Assembly: GCA_030615705.1 (NCBI GenBank) | Contig: JAUWYT010000010.1 | Span: 1 to 14,125 of the forward strand | DNA length: 14,125 nucleotides | DNA from: Chloroflexota bacterium | GTDB lineage: Bacteria > Chloroflexota > Anaerolineae > VGOG01 | Direction of reading: 5' to 3' | In this document: in pieces, positions 6,981-13,364 of the stretch | Layout: each line of letters opens with the position of its first letter | Numbering within the stretch: position 1 is the first letter of the stretch | The notes under the pieces: model-generated | Databases searched by the model: none | What the model saw: only the letters and a program-made list of their open reading frames with translations | What the model was told of the DNA's origin: nothing | Program-made: the position numbers and the translations under genes

Positions 6981-7931
6981 TCATTCGCGCGCCTCCCGCT
7001 CCAGGATGCCGGTCAGGCAGCCGATGCCTCCGGCCGCTTTGAGCAATTCATCCACTTCGACCACCTGGCAGGCGATGCCGGAATCTTCGTAGAACGCCTG
7101 GGTGATAGGATTGCCAGCCGCCATCAGGATCCGACGGGGGCCTAGCGTCACGAAGTTGAGGGCCATCCCGAGCATCGCCTCCCCCGCATCCGGTATGAAA
7201 AGGACGGTGTACTCCCGGGCCCGCAGCGCTTCCACGACGGCATACGGCACGCGCCCCGGCCAGGCGATGGCCAGGTCCCAATCGGCGAAGCGCAACGTCC
7301 CCATCAGGTGCATCGCCCCGTAGGGAAGCCCCACCGCGACGACCTCGACGCCCATCTCCCGCAACAGGCTCACTACCTGCTCTGCACCCTCGGCGTTGGT
7401 CCGCATCCCCGTTGCCACCAAAGCAGTCTGCGGATCAATCCAGAGCGCGTCCGCCCCCTCAAAAGTGCCCTTCCCTCGCACACTGCGCAGGATGGGGATC
7501 CCCAGGTCGGCCAGCCGCCGGGCGACGAATCGCTCCTCACCGGCGCGCACGGTGGACGCTGGTCGCCCCAGGATCGCTCCTTCCGGCGTCATGAACATCA
7601 GGTCGGCGACGAACATCAAGTTGGGGGGCGGCGTCTCAGCCGGTTCGACGTGGTGCACGACGATGCCAGCGTCCCGATAGGCCTGGGCCAGGGTGTCGTG
7701 CTGCTGCCGCGCCCGGCTGGCGTCCACCGGGGCGAGCATTTGAGCCCTGTCTGGGTCCGCCAGTTCTTCCAGCTCTGGTCCCGGCCGGTGGAGCAGTACC
7801 GCTTTGAGCAGCGACCACTCCGTTGCCATGCCGCACGCTCCCCAGATCCCTCCGATCTCCTGGTGCAAGGGGGCCGTGCGTGGTGACCAGCCCGCGCCGC
7901 CGTACGCTGCGGTTTTAACCATGTCTGTCAT
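6981..7931 (-). CDS. DDAH/arginine deiminase-like (amidinotransferase superfamily) hydrolase
   Basis: The 316-residue product belongs to the guanidino-modifying superfamily that uses Cys, His and acidic residues to act on arginine derivatives. The blocks in order are FVADLMFMTPEGAILGRPA (107-125), FEGADALW (157-164), VATGMRTNAEGAEQV (172-186), MHLMGTL (207-213) and a C-terminal GGIGCLTGIL (301-310). By position, D161, H208 and C305 should be the catalytic residues. GMRTN resembles the G-x-S-x-RTN of dimethylarginine dimethylaminohydrolase more than the SERT of arginine deiminase, and HLM lacks the HxD of arginine deiminase, so DDAH-like is favoured. GGD is changed to GAD here. ATG at 7929-7931 has GGAGAG upstream; a second ATG nine bases later is possible. 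The inverted-repeat element lies just upstream. The substrate is not known. Confidence 0.82.
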   Translation of the reverse strand: MTDMVKTAAYGGAGWSPRTAPLHQEIGGIWGACGMATEWSLLKAVLLHRPGPELEELADPDRAQMLAPVDASRARQQHDTLAQAYRDAGIVVHHVEPAETPPPNLMFVADLMFMTPEGAILGRPASTVRAGEERFVARRLADLGIPILRSVRGKGTFEGADALWIDPQTALVATGMRTNAEGAEQVVSLLREMGVEVVAVGLPYGAMHLMGTLRFADWDLAIAWPGRVPYAVVEALRAREYTVLFIPDAGEAMLGMALNFVTLGPRRILMAAGNPITQAFYEDSGIACQVVEVDELLKAAGGIGCLTGILEREARE

Positions 7932-7952
7932 AATGTCACTCTCCTACCGAAG

Positions 7953-8053
7953 TGTCATTCTGAGCGACCGAAGGGAGCCAAGAATCTCGTTCTTGGCCTG
8001 CAATTTGCCATCATCAGGGGAGATTCTTCGTCGCTTCGCTCCTCAGAATGACA
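7953..8053. repeat. MITE/REP-like element with TGTCATTCTGAG inverted ends
   Basis: A left arm starting TGTCATTCTGAGCGACCGAA (7953-7988) and a right arm ending CCTCAGAATGACA (8020-8053) are imperfect inverted repeats about 34-36 nt long around a 31-nt spacer, so the single strand can fold into a long hairpin. TGTCATTCTGAG-type repeats are known as dispersed intergenic elements in many bacterial genomes. The element fills the gap between the cyclase-fold gene stop and the DDAH-like gene start and encodes no transposase, so it would move in trans if at all. Confidence 0.75.
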
Positions 8054-8069
8054 AAGTCAGGTTCCAGTA

Positions 8070-9074
8070 CTATTGCGCCTGTGAAACGCGCTTCAGGACG
8101 CGCAGCGCGCGCAAGGTGACCCACTTGCTGGGCTTCCCCCTCTCCTCGACGTCGGCCCACATCTTGCCATGGAGCGAGTTCTCCAGTTTCCAGCGCCCTT
8201 GAGCATCCTGCTTGCCCAGGATAAGTTGAAATGCATTGCTCAACCGAGGATCGTCGCCGTACCCCAGTTCCACCAGCACCACTGTGGTCTCCAGAACGTC
8301 GCTCCAGTAACTCAACGGAAAGCCAAACTTGAACCAGGTCGAGCTAACCCGTTTGGTGTAAGGGTAGTCGGCCGCGGCCGGGTCACGGCTGAGCAGGAAC
8401 TCGGCGCCGACCTCGATGGCACGCTGCACGGCCGGGCTGCGCCGCTCTGGTGGGACCGCAATCAGCGCTTTCATGGCTTTGTTGGCGCCCCAGCCACAGG
8501 GCTGCCCTTCGTTGGCGCTGCAGGCAAAGCATGGCCCACTCGTGCCCGACTTGAGGTATCGGAACTCCCCTTCGCCGGTGGTGGCCTGAGCCTGCCAGGC
8601 AAGAGCCGCTTGCACGCGCGGATCGTCGGCGTAGTCCAGGCGTGGCAGAGCATACAGCAGGTTGCCGTTCAAGCAGGGTATGGAGCCGCTGGGCACTGGC
8701 TTTTGGTAAGCCGAAAAGGCACCGTTGGCGGCGATAGCGTGGTTCAAGAGGTACTCGCAGCCTCGCCGCACTCGCTCGTCGGACGGGTCGGCCCCTAGCT
8801 CGGCCAGGAAGATGATCTGCCAGACGGTACTCCGATACTTGGGTGAATAGCCGCCGCCGGGCTTGACCCAGTAGCCTTCGGGGTACTGGGCGTCCAAGAT
8901 CGCCGGCACCGGCCCCGTCGTCATGATGGCTGCCCTGGCCGCTTGAACTTCAGGATCGTCCTCCGGCCGGTCCAGCAGCTCCCGCAGCGCGAAGTAGCGC
9001 ACGCCGGGATTATCCAGGTCTGGCTCGAGCAGCCAGGGGATGGGATCTCCGTTCAACCTTTCAAGCCACGTCAT
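8070..9074 (-). CDS. terpenoid cyclase/prenyltransferase-fold protein (alpha-alpha toroid), function unknown
   Basis: This 334-residue protein has the helical repeat pattern of the squalene cyclase/prenyltransferase toroid: MTWLERLNGDPIPWLLEPDL at the start, STVWQIIFLAELGADP (82-97), and the final GKQDAQGRWKLENS (287-300) QW-like motif. Family members are often annotated as squalene/phytoene cyclase repeat proteins. No DxDD catalytic motif of squalene-hopene cyclases is visible, so it is probably not a terpene cyclase. Four Cys (134, 182, 185, 193) in IPCLNGN and GPCFACSANEGQPCGWG suggest a structural or metal site. ATG at 9072-9074 is preferred because GGAGAG sits seven bases upstream; an in-frame ATG 15 nt earlier is the alternative. 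Its neighbour is the histidine phosphatase, 122 nt away. Confidence 0.72.
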   Translation of the reverse strand: MTWLERLNGDPIPWLLEPDLDNPGVRYFALRELLDRPEDDPEVQAARAAIMTTGPVPAILDAQYPEGYWVKPGGGYSPKYRSTVWQIIFLAELGADPSDERVRRGCEYLLNHAIAANGAFSAYQKPVPSGSIPCLNGNLLYALPRLDYADDPRVQAALAWQAQATTGEGEFRYLKSGTSGPCFACSANEGQPCGWGANKAMKALIAVPPERRSPAVQRAIEVGAEFLLSRDPAAADYPYTKRVSSTWFKFGFPLSYWSDVLETTVVLVELGYGDDPRLSNAFQLILGKQDAQGRWKLENSLHGKMWADVEERGKPSKWVTLRALRVLKRVSQAQ

Positions 9075-9143
9075 AGAGCATCTCTCCATCGTTGTGGTCA
9101 CTTGCCTACTTGCCCTTCGCTGTCGTCGAGGCGCTCAGTTCAT

Positions 9144-9200
9144 TCAATACTCCCGTGCCGCCCGGCGGCGCTCGACGGTCGGTTTCATCTTGATGCTCAT
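9144..9200 (-). CDS. possible small ORF of 18 residues, coupled to the phosphatase stop
   Basis: The ATG at 9198-9200 overlaps the phosphatase stop codon as ATGA and is preceded by GGAGGGGG, so ribosomes finishing the phosphatase could start here. The product MSIKMKPTVERRRAAREY is short and basic. It cannot be separated from chance by sequence alone. The rest of the gap up to the cyclase-fold gene has nothing else recognisable. Confidence 0.25.
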   Translation of the reverse strand: MSIKMKPTVERRRAAREY

Positions 9201-9778
9201 GAATCCCCCTCCAGCAGGTGCTCTCGGCGATTCATGAACTCGACGAGCCATCGGCTGCCAGTCCAACGCAGGCCGTGAAGCCCGGTGGGTTCCGTGTAGA
9301 CGCCGAAGTTGTGGGCCCCCAACAGACACCGCACGATGGTTCCAACGGTGCCGCCGTGGGCTACAATCAGGACGGTGCCTTCTGGATGGGCCTCGAGGAT
9401 GCGGCGGGCCGCCCCTTGGACCCGGGCCTTGAAGGGCAGGTAGCTCTCGGGGAGGTAGGATGGGGCTGCGGCACAGCCGTTGATGTACGGTGAGGCGTAG
9501 TCATCGCTGTCGCGCCAGTAGGGTACCTCGAACTCGCGAAGGTCGTGGTCGAAGGTCAATGGCAGGTCTAGCTCAGCCGCGATGATCTCGGCCGTCTCCC
9601 TGGCGCGGACGAGCGGACTGGCGTAGATGACGTCAATCCCCTCTTGGTTGGCAGCTAGCCAGCGACCCAGCAGCCGCGCTTGCCGGCGACCCCTGTCGGT
9701 TAGAGGGCTGTTGAAGCCAGCTTCATCACCGCGAACGATCCACTCAGATTCACCATGGCGGGCCAGAAAAAGGTTCAT
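9197..9778 (-). CDS. histidine phosphatase family protein (phosphoglycerate-mutase-like)
   Basis: The 193-residue protein is a member of the histidine phosphatase superfamily, cytosolic enzymes that go through a phosphohistidine intermediate. The family signature RHGES (7-11) gives the nucleophile H8, ASPLVRARETAEII (53-66) contains R58, and IVAHGGT (138-144) contributes H141. LREFEVP (80-86) holds the likely acid-base glutamate at 82 or 84. The length is typical for CobC or GpmB-like phosphatases and not for a true glycolytic mutase. ATG at 9776-9778 follows GGAGGG. Position after the methyltransferase-nucleotidyltransferase gene suggests a phosphomonoester on a small molecule, but the substrate is unknown. 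Confidence 0.93.
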   Translation of the reverse strand: MNLFLARHGESEWIVRGDEAGFNSPLTDRGRRQARLLGRWLAANQEGIDVIYASPLVRARETAEIIAAELDLPLTFDHDLREFEVPYWRDSDDYASPYINGCAAAPSYLPESYLPFKARVQGAARRILEAHPEGTVLIVAHGGTVGTIVRCLLGAHNFGVYTEPTGLHGLRWTGSRWLVEFMNRREHLLEGDS

Positions 9779-9831
9779 GGCCGTCCCTCCAGAGCATGTT
9801 CACCTCGCAACAGATCTCGTGTCTGGCTCAT
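9775..9831 (-). CDS. possible small ORF of 18 residues overlapping the phosphatase start
   Basis: A short frame MSQTRDLLRGEHALEGRP begins at an ATG (9829-9831) with GAAGG just upstream and ends in the TGA that overlaps the phosphatase ATG as ATGA. It could be a leader peptide that couples translation of the phosphatase. The sequence is low-information and no relative is known, so this is a weak call. Confidence 0.2.
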   Translation of the reverse strand: MSQTRDLLRGEHALEGRP

Positions 9832-9888
9832 GTAATGCCCTTCTCGCTCGCAGCACCTCCGTGTCCTGTTCCCCGCGCAGCAGCGCCA

Positions 9889-9921
9889 GCCCTGTGAAAT
9901 ACATCCACCATTTCACAGGGC
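9889..9921. repeat. perfect 12-bp hairpin spanning the stop of the fusion gene
   Basis: GCCCTGTGAAAT (9889-9900) and ATTTCACAGGGC (9910-9921) are perfect inverted repeats around a nine-base loop. On the minus strand the first arm contains the last two sense codons and the TGA of the methyltransferase-nucleotidyltransferase gene. No T-run follows (CTGGCGCTGC), so it is not a standard terminator; it may stabilise the 3' end of the message or slow release at the stop codon. The 9779-9912 gap contains nothing else certain. Confidence 0.55.
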
Positions 9922-11232
9922 CAGCAGCCGGTCGTGGTCGCAGTGGGGCAGGCACTGGGCCGCTCGATCCAACCGCCCCCGCCGGACGTAGGCGAGTATC
10001 TCCTCCTCCAGCCAGGACACGCGCACAGGCACGCCGTCCAGGTCCACTGTGGTCTCCGTCCTGGCTCCTGTGGACACCCAACGTTCTCCCTCCCGCCGGT
10101 GTAGGTCGCCTATGACCTCGACGGCCACCCCATCGAAATCGAAGCGGCCAAAGTGGGAGCGGTAGGCTTCGCCCTGAGGCTCAGCCCGAAGGGTCTCGTT
10201 CTCGCACAGGGCTACGGGTTCCACGACATGATCGGCAAAGAGAGCCTGAAAGCGGTAGGCATCCTCGGCATCCGTCTCGATGTCCAGGTCCTTCACCGGC
10301 AGCGGGACGCCGTGCAGCGCAGCCGCAGCCCCGGCGACGACCTTGTAGGCCAGTCCTGCCTCGTCCAACTGCCGGGCTATCTGGCACAGCACCGCACGCC
10401 AGAGGGGTTTGACAGCCACGACCAGCAGGTGCTCAACACAGCCGTGGATTGAAGAGTCTGCGGCCAGCCGGTAGTTCAGGTCCAACCACACCTCCCACGC
10501 CTCGCCGGACAGGGCGTTCACCCCATCCTCGATCATGCTCACCAGCCCTTCGACCCCCAGGACGGTGATAGCCTCGAACCCCTCCCTCTGGCACAGCGGG
10601 ACGACCTCGGTGGGGTGGGCGAAGTAGGCGACGAACTCCGCGTCCGATTCCCCACGTGGGGGCAAGACGCCCGTGGTCAGCACCATTTCCGTGAGCTCCG
10701 GATGCTCCAGGGGCCAGGTGGGCTCGTGAGCGGCCGCCCACCGGGGTGCGGCATAGCGACTGATAAAGGCTGCGAAAAGCGGCCCGCCGGGCTTCAACAC
10801 CCGATGACATTCCGCAATAGCTTGCTGCCGTTCGGCCTCCTCCAGCAAGTGGTAGAGGGGCCCCATGAGCAAGACAGCATCGAAGCTGGCGTCGGGGAAG
10901 CGGGAGAGGTCGGTGGCCGTGCCCTGCTCGTAGGCGACCAGCGTCACGCCGGCCTCGGTGGCCTTCTCCTGCGCCAGTTGCAGGCATCCGGTTGAGAGGT
11001 CAAAGAGGGTAACCTCGTAGCCACGATGGGCCAGTTCGATGGCGTAGCGGCCGGGACCGCCGCCGCAGTCCAGCACCCGCGCGGGAGGTGGGGGAAGATG
11101 CTCGGCCAGCGACCGCAGGGTCACAGCGAACTCGGTGCGATGTCGCTCCAGTCGCTCCCATTCCCGCTCGGGCTGCTGATCGTATAGTGCTCTGATCGCC
11201 TCACTGGTCCGGCTTTTGTGCACTGCTGGCAA
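9913..11232 (-). CDS. fusion: SAM methyltransferase + nucleotidyltransferase-like domain
   Basis: This single 439-residue frame joins two domains. The N-terminal 1-275 is a class I SAM-dependent methyltransferase with motif I VLDCGGGPGRYAIELA (53-68), FDLS (77-80), DAVLLMGPLYHLL (118-130) and RVLKPGG (144-150). The C-terminal 278-430 looks like a small nucleotidyltransferase: VVAGAAAALHGVPLPVKDLD (298-317) is the usual G-x-A-LHG...DLDI sequence with D315 and D317 as metal ligands, and FDGVAVEVIGDLHR (366-379) is the following strand with a further acidic residue. Such nucleotidyltransferases can modify small molecules or proteins. TTG at 11230-11232 is chosen because AAAGGAGG lies six bases upstream and it is 13 nt from the previous stop; a GTG nine bases later is the alternative. 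The domain join is seen directly, the joint function is inferred. Confidence 0.83.
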   Translation of the reverse strand: MPAVHKSRTSEAIRALYDQQPEREWERLERHRTEFAVTLRSLAEHLPPPPARVLDCGGGPGRYAIELAHRGYEVTLFDLSTGCLQLAQEKATEAGVTLVAYEQGTATDLSRFPDASFDAVLLMGPLYHLLEEAERQQAIAECHRVLKPGGPLFAAFISRYAAPRWAAAHEPTWPLEHPELTEMVLTTGVLPPRGESDAEFVAYFAHPTEVVPLCQREGFEAITVLGVEGLVSMIEDGVNALSGEAWEVWLDLNYRLAADSSIHGCVEHLLVVAVKPLWRAVLCQIARQLDEAGLAYKVVAGAAAALHGVPLPVKDLDIETDAEDAYRFQALFADHVVEPVALCENETLRAEPQGEAYRSHFGRFDFDGVAVEVIGDLHRREGERWVSTGARTETTVDLDGVPVRVSWLEEEILAYVRRGRLDRAAQCLPHCDHDRLLAL

Positions 11233-11245
11233 TTCAGGCCTCCTT

Positions 11246-12043
11246 TCACGTTTCGCTTCTCATGTTCGGCCGGCGAGCCACCCAGACCTGCTCCGGCGAA
11301 TCCTCAGCGAAGAGGCGGCAGTCGAAGTCACCATAGAGGGCCTCGACCTCGAAGCCGGTCTCCTCCAGCAGGGCGCGAGCCTGCTGGGGATCGAGCCAAC
11401 TGAAGCTGAGGCGCCGATACTTGCGGCGGATCACAACGCCGTCATCGCCCAGTTCGTCGGTCCAGGTGATGATCCGCATCCTCTGGGCTTCAAAGTCGTA
11501 GCGGACAATCTCCCAGAGGAGCAGATCGTGGCCGGTCGCGGCGTCGGTATACTCGCCCCGCAGACTGACCGTGCTATGCCGTCGGGCAGCCTCTGGGTCA
11601 AACATGAAGTGGTCGAAGATGAGTCGGCCGCCAGGGGCCAGTTGGCCGTAGATGTGGCGCAGGCCGGCCCGCTTGTCGTCCAGGGTCACCAGGTGACCGA
11701 TGGTGTGGAAGGGGATGGCGATGAGCTGGGCCGGCTCGGGCAGCACGAAATCGCGGAAATCAGCCTGGATGAGGGTGAGCAGGTGGGCCACGCCGGCGGT
11801 CTCCGCCCGCTCTCGGCAGAGTTTGAGCATCTCGGCCGAGGAGTCCACACCGATGACCGGCTTCCCCTGCCGGGCCGCTTCGATGGCGATGCGACCGTTG
11901 CCCACGCCCAACTCAACTACCGGCCCTGCCGTGCGCAGGTACTCTTCAACGTAGAAGGGCAGATTGCGCTTCGTGACCGGCGCCGTCTCCACCCAGATGT
12001 CGTAGATATCGGCAAAGGCGTCATATTCGACAGTTTTGTGCAT
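11246..12043 (-). CDS. class I SAM-dependent methyltransferase
   Basis: The 265-residue protein begins with YDAFADIYDIW (7-17), the cap helix common to small-molecule methyltransferases. Motif I is VVELGVGNGRIAIEAARQG (42-60), with the acidic strand end VIGVDSS (63-69) and the motif-II-like TLIQADFRDF (90-99). IPFHTIGHLVTLDD (110-123) and LAPGGRLIFDHFMFDP (135-150) follow, as in Rossmann-fold methyltransferases for natural products or lipids. The C-terminal half ends LLEETGFEVEALYGDFDCR, the usual strand 6-7 region. ATG at 12041-12043 follows GGGAGGA; an upstream in-frame ATG would add ten residues without a better site. It is probably cotranscribed with the next gene. The substrate is unknown. 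Confidence 0.9.
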   Translation of the reverse strand: MHKTVEYDAFADIYDIWVETAPVTKRNLPFYVEEYLRTAGPVVELGVGNGRIAIEAARQGKPVIGVDSSAEMLKLCRERAETAGVAHLLTLIQADFRDFVLPEPAQLIAIPFHTIGHLVTLDDKRAGLRHIYGQLAPGGRLIFDHFMFDPEAARRHSTVSLRGEYTDAATGHDLLLWEIVRYDFEAQRMRIITWTDELGDDGVVIRRKYRRLSFSWLDPQQARALLEETGFEVEALYGDFDCRLFAEDSPEQVWVARRPNMRSET

Positions 12044-12101
12044 GGGCGTCCTCCCAATAGTTCTAGTAGGCATTCAAGCGGTGATGAGCGGGGAAGGGCT
12101 G

Positions 12102-12199
12102 AGGTGCCCGGCACTTGGGACTGTCGCCTGAAGCGAGCCGCTCGCACGTCTTCCAGACCTCGTTGCCTTTGAGGTTTCGGCCAAAAGTGCCGGGCACCT
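12102..12199. repeat. MITE-like element with 15-bp perfect inverted ends
   Basis: AGGTGCCCGGCACTT (12102-12116) and AAGTGCCGGGCACCT (12185-12199) are perfect inverted repeats 68 nt apart. The inside holds smaller dyads such as GCGAG/CTCGC and ACCTC/GAGGT and no open reading frame. GTGCC-GGCAC repeats of this kind recur between genes in several bacterial phyla. It separates the isomerase gene from the methyltransferase, which may break the run into two transcripts or supply a hairpin at the end of the first. Confidence 0.7.
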
Positions 12200-12212
12200 G
12201 AACCAAAAATCC

Positions 12213-13010
12213 CTATACTCCGCCGTGCTGTTGGCAGAAGACTATCTGTTGCCTCAGGTGGGACCGCACCTTCTCCTCGTCCTCTGTCTCCAGGAATTTT
12301 GGTTCCAGTTCCACCGTGACGATACCGGCGTAGCCATCCTGCGCCAGCCGGTCGAGGAATGCACCCAGGGGCAGGAAGCCATCCTCCAGACAGCGATGCT
12401 CCCGGATACGCCGCCCCTCCCGGCGGGCGTTGGACAGGTGCACGTGCACCACCCGCTGCCGCAGGCGCTCGTAGACCATCAGTGGATCTAACCCTTTCGT
12501 CGCCAAGTGGGTGGTATCCAGGTTCAGGTGAGGGAAAGCCCCCCATTCCTCCAGCCGGTTCATCCGCCAGAGGTCCAGCGGCGCAATGGGCCACCAGCGG
12601 ATCCACTTCAGCGGCATGTTCTCCACGGCGACCACCGGATTGGGGTGGGCCCGCTGCCAGGCCCTCAGATCATTGCGGAGCCAGCGGACATAAGCCCTTT
12701 CCCTCAAGCGGGGCAGGTGGACAATGATGACCTCCGCGCCTACGGCCCTGGCCAGTTCTGCCGTCGCGGCGATGCTCTTGGGTTGAGTCTGGGGCCAGGC
12801 TGCCAGCCGCTGTGGGCGGAAGGGAGCGTGGACGCTCAGGATAGGCAGACCGTAGCGCTCCATCAGCCGCCGCAGGTAGACCGGCTGGCGGGTATCGAAT
12901 CTCGGATCAACGAACACCTCGACGCCATCGAAGCCGGCCTCAGCGGCTAGAGCAAAGACGCGGTCCGGGCCATACGTGTAAAGAGAGCCTGTGGAAAGGG
13001 CAAAACGCAT
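12213..13010 (-). CDS. sugar phosphate isomerase/epimerase-like TIM-barrel protein
   Basis: The 265-residue product is a xylose-isomerase-like/endonuclease-IV-fold TIM barrel. The start MRFALSTGSLYTYGP and GFDGVEVFVDP (26-36) are typical strands 1 and 2. The metal ligands are in place: H61 (SVHAPF), H98 (IVHLP), E130 (AVENMP), D165 and H168 (LNLDTTHLA), H191 (HVHLSN) and E234 (VELEP), so the protein should be active on a sugar or inositol-like compound, or on DNA abasic sites in the broader fold. ATG at 13008-13010 is chosen because AGGAGGACCG lies directly before it; the open frame continues upstream into methyltransferase sequence, described separately. No neighbouring gene names the substrate. 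Confidence 0.85.
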   Translation of the reverse strand: MRFALSTGSLYTYGPDRVFALAAEAGFDGVEVFVDPRFDTRQPVYLRRLMERYGLPILSVHAPFRPQRLAAWPQTQPKSIAATAELARAVGAEVIIVHLPRLRERAYVRWLRNDLRAWQRAHPNPVVAVENMPLKWIRWWPIAPLDLWRMNRLEEWGAFPHLNLDTTHLATKGLDPLMVYERLRQRVVHVHLSNARREGRRIREHRCLEDGFLPLGAFLDRLAQDGYAGIVTVELEPKFLETEDEEKVRSHLRQQIVFCQQHGGV

Positions 13011-13045
13011 CGGTCCTCCTCCCGCAAGTTCGCCGGTCATCCTCC

Positions 13046-13364
13046 TTACCCCGGCACAGCCACGGCGATCAGCCCCGCCCGCTGCCGGGTGCCGGGGCCC
13101 TCCCCCTTCGGCCTTGCAGAAGGCGAGGGCCAGCATGGCCGGCGAGAAGTCCACGTGGGTGGCGGCGAAGCCCCGCCGGGCCAGGGGGATAGAAAAGGCT
13201 CCGGTCCCAGCGCCAATGTCAAGGACAGTGCGGACGCCTGCCAAGTGCAGCTCGATCTCCCGCCAGCGCAGCGCCCGGTTGATCGCCTCGTCGGCCAGGT
13301 CCTGCTCCTCCTCAGGAGCCTTGGCGTCCCACCAGGCCCTCTCGCGATCAAAGTCTACCTTCAT
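13046..13364 (-). pseudogene. truncated SAM methyltransferase, C-terminal half lost
   Basis: The gene begins with ATG at 13362-13364 after GGAGG and gives MKVDFDRERAWWDAK, then motif I TVLDIGAGTGAFSIPLARRG (46-65) and VDFSPAMLALAFCKAEGG (71-88), a clear class I methyltransferase N-terminus. Past residue 89 the sequence is GC-rich and does not resemble the family, and the remaining substrate half (about 150 residues) is missing. The same frame runs on into the isomerase gene without a stop. A different frame ends GLIAVAVPG then TAA at 13046, which may be the leftover methyltransferase C-terminus, so an internal deletion with a frame shift is likely. The start overlaps the end of the DinB gene by 17 nt. 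Confidence 0.6.

Noticed and set aside
6931..6981. TATACT as a -10 box before the nitroreductase gene
   Set aside because: The box is fair, but no acceptable -35 sequence lies 16-18 nt upstream, and the gene may be read from the preceding gene.
7311..7331. CCCCGTAGGG-like dyad resembling the helicase insert
   Set aside because: It encodes the conserved GLPYGAMHL block of the DDAH-like enzyme, so the resemblance comes from coding needs, not from an inserted element.
7308..7886. 192-codon plus-strand frame
   Set aside because: Shadow of the DDAH-like gene; composition is typical of antisense reading and no domain is visible.
8070..9074. Assignment as a nitrogen-fixation (NifH-like) protein because of the Cys residues
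   Set aside because: No P-loop is present and the helical repeat pattern fits the terpenoid-cyclase toroid instead.
11216..12172. 318-codon open frame on the plus strand
   Set aside because: It is antisense to the methyltransferase and runs into the inverted-repeat element; no motif or ribosome binding site supports it.
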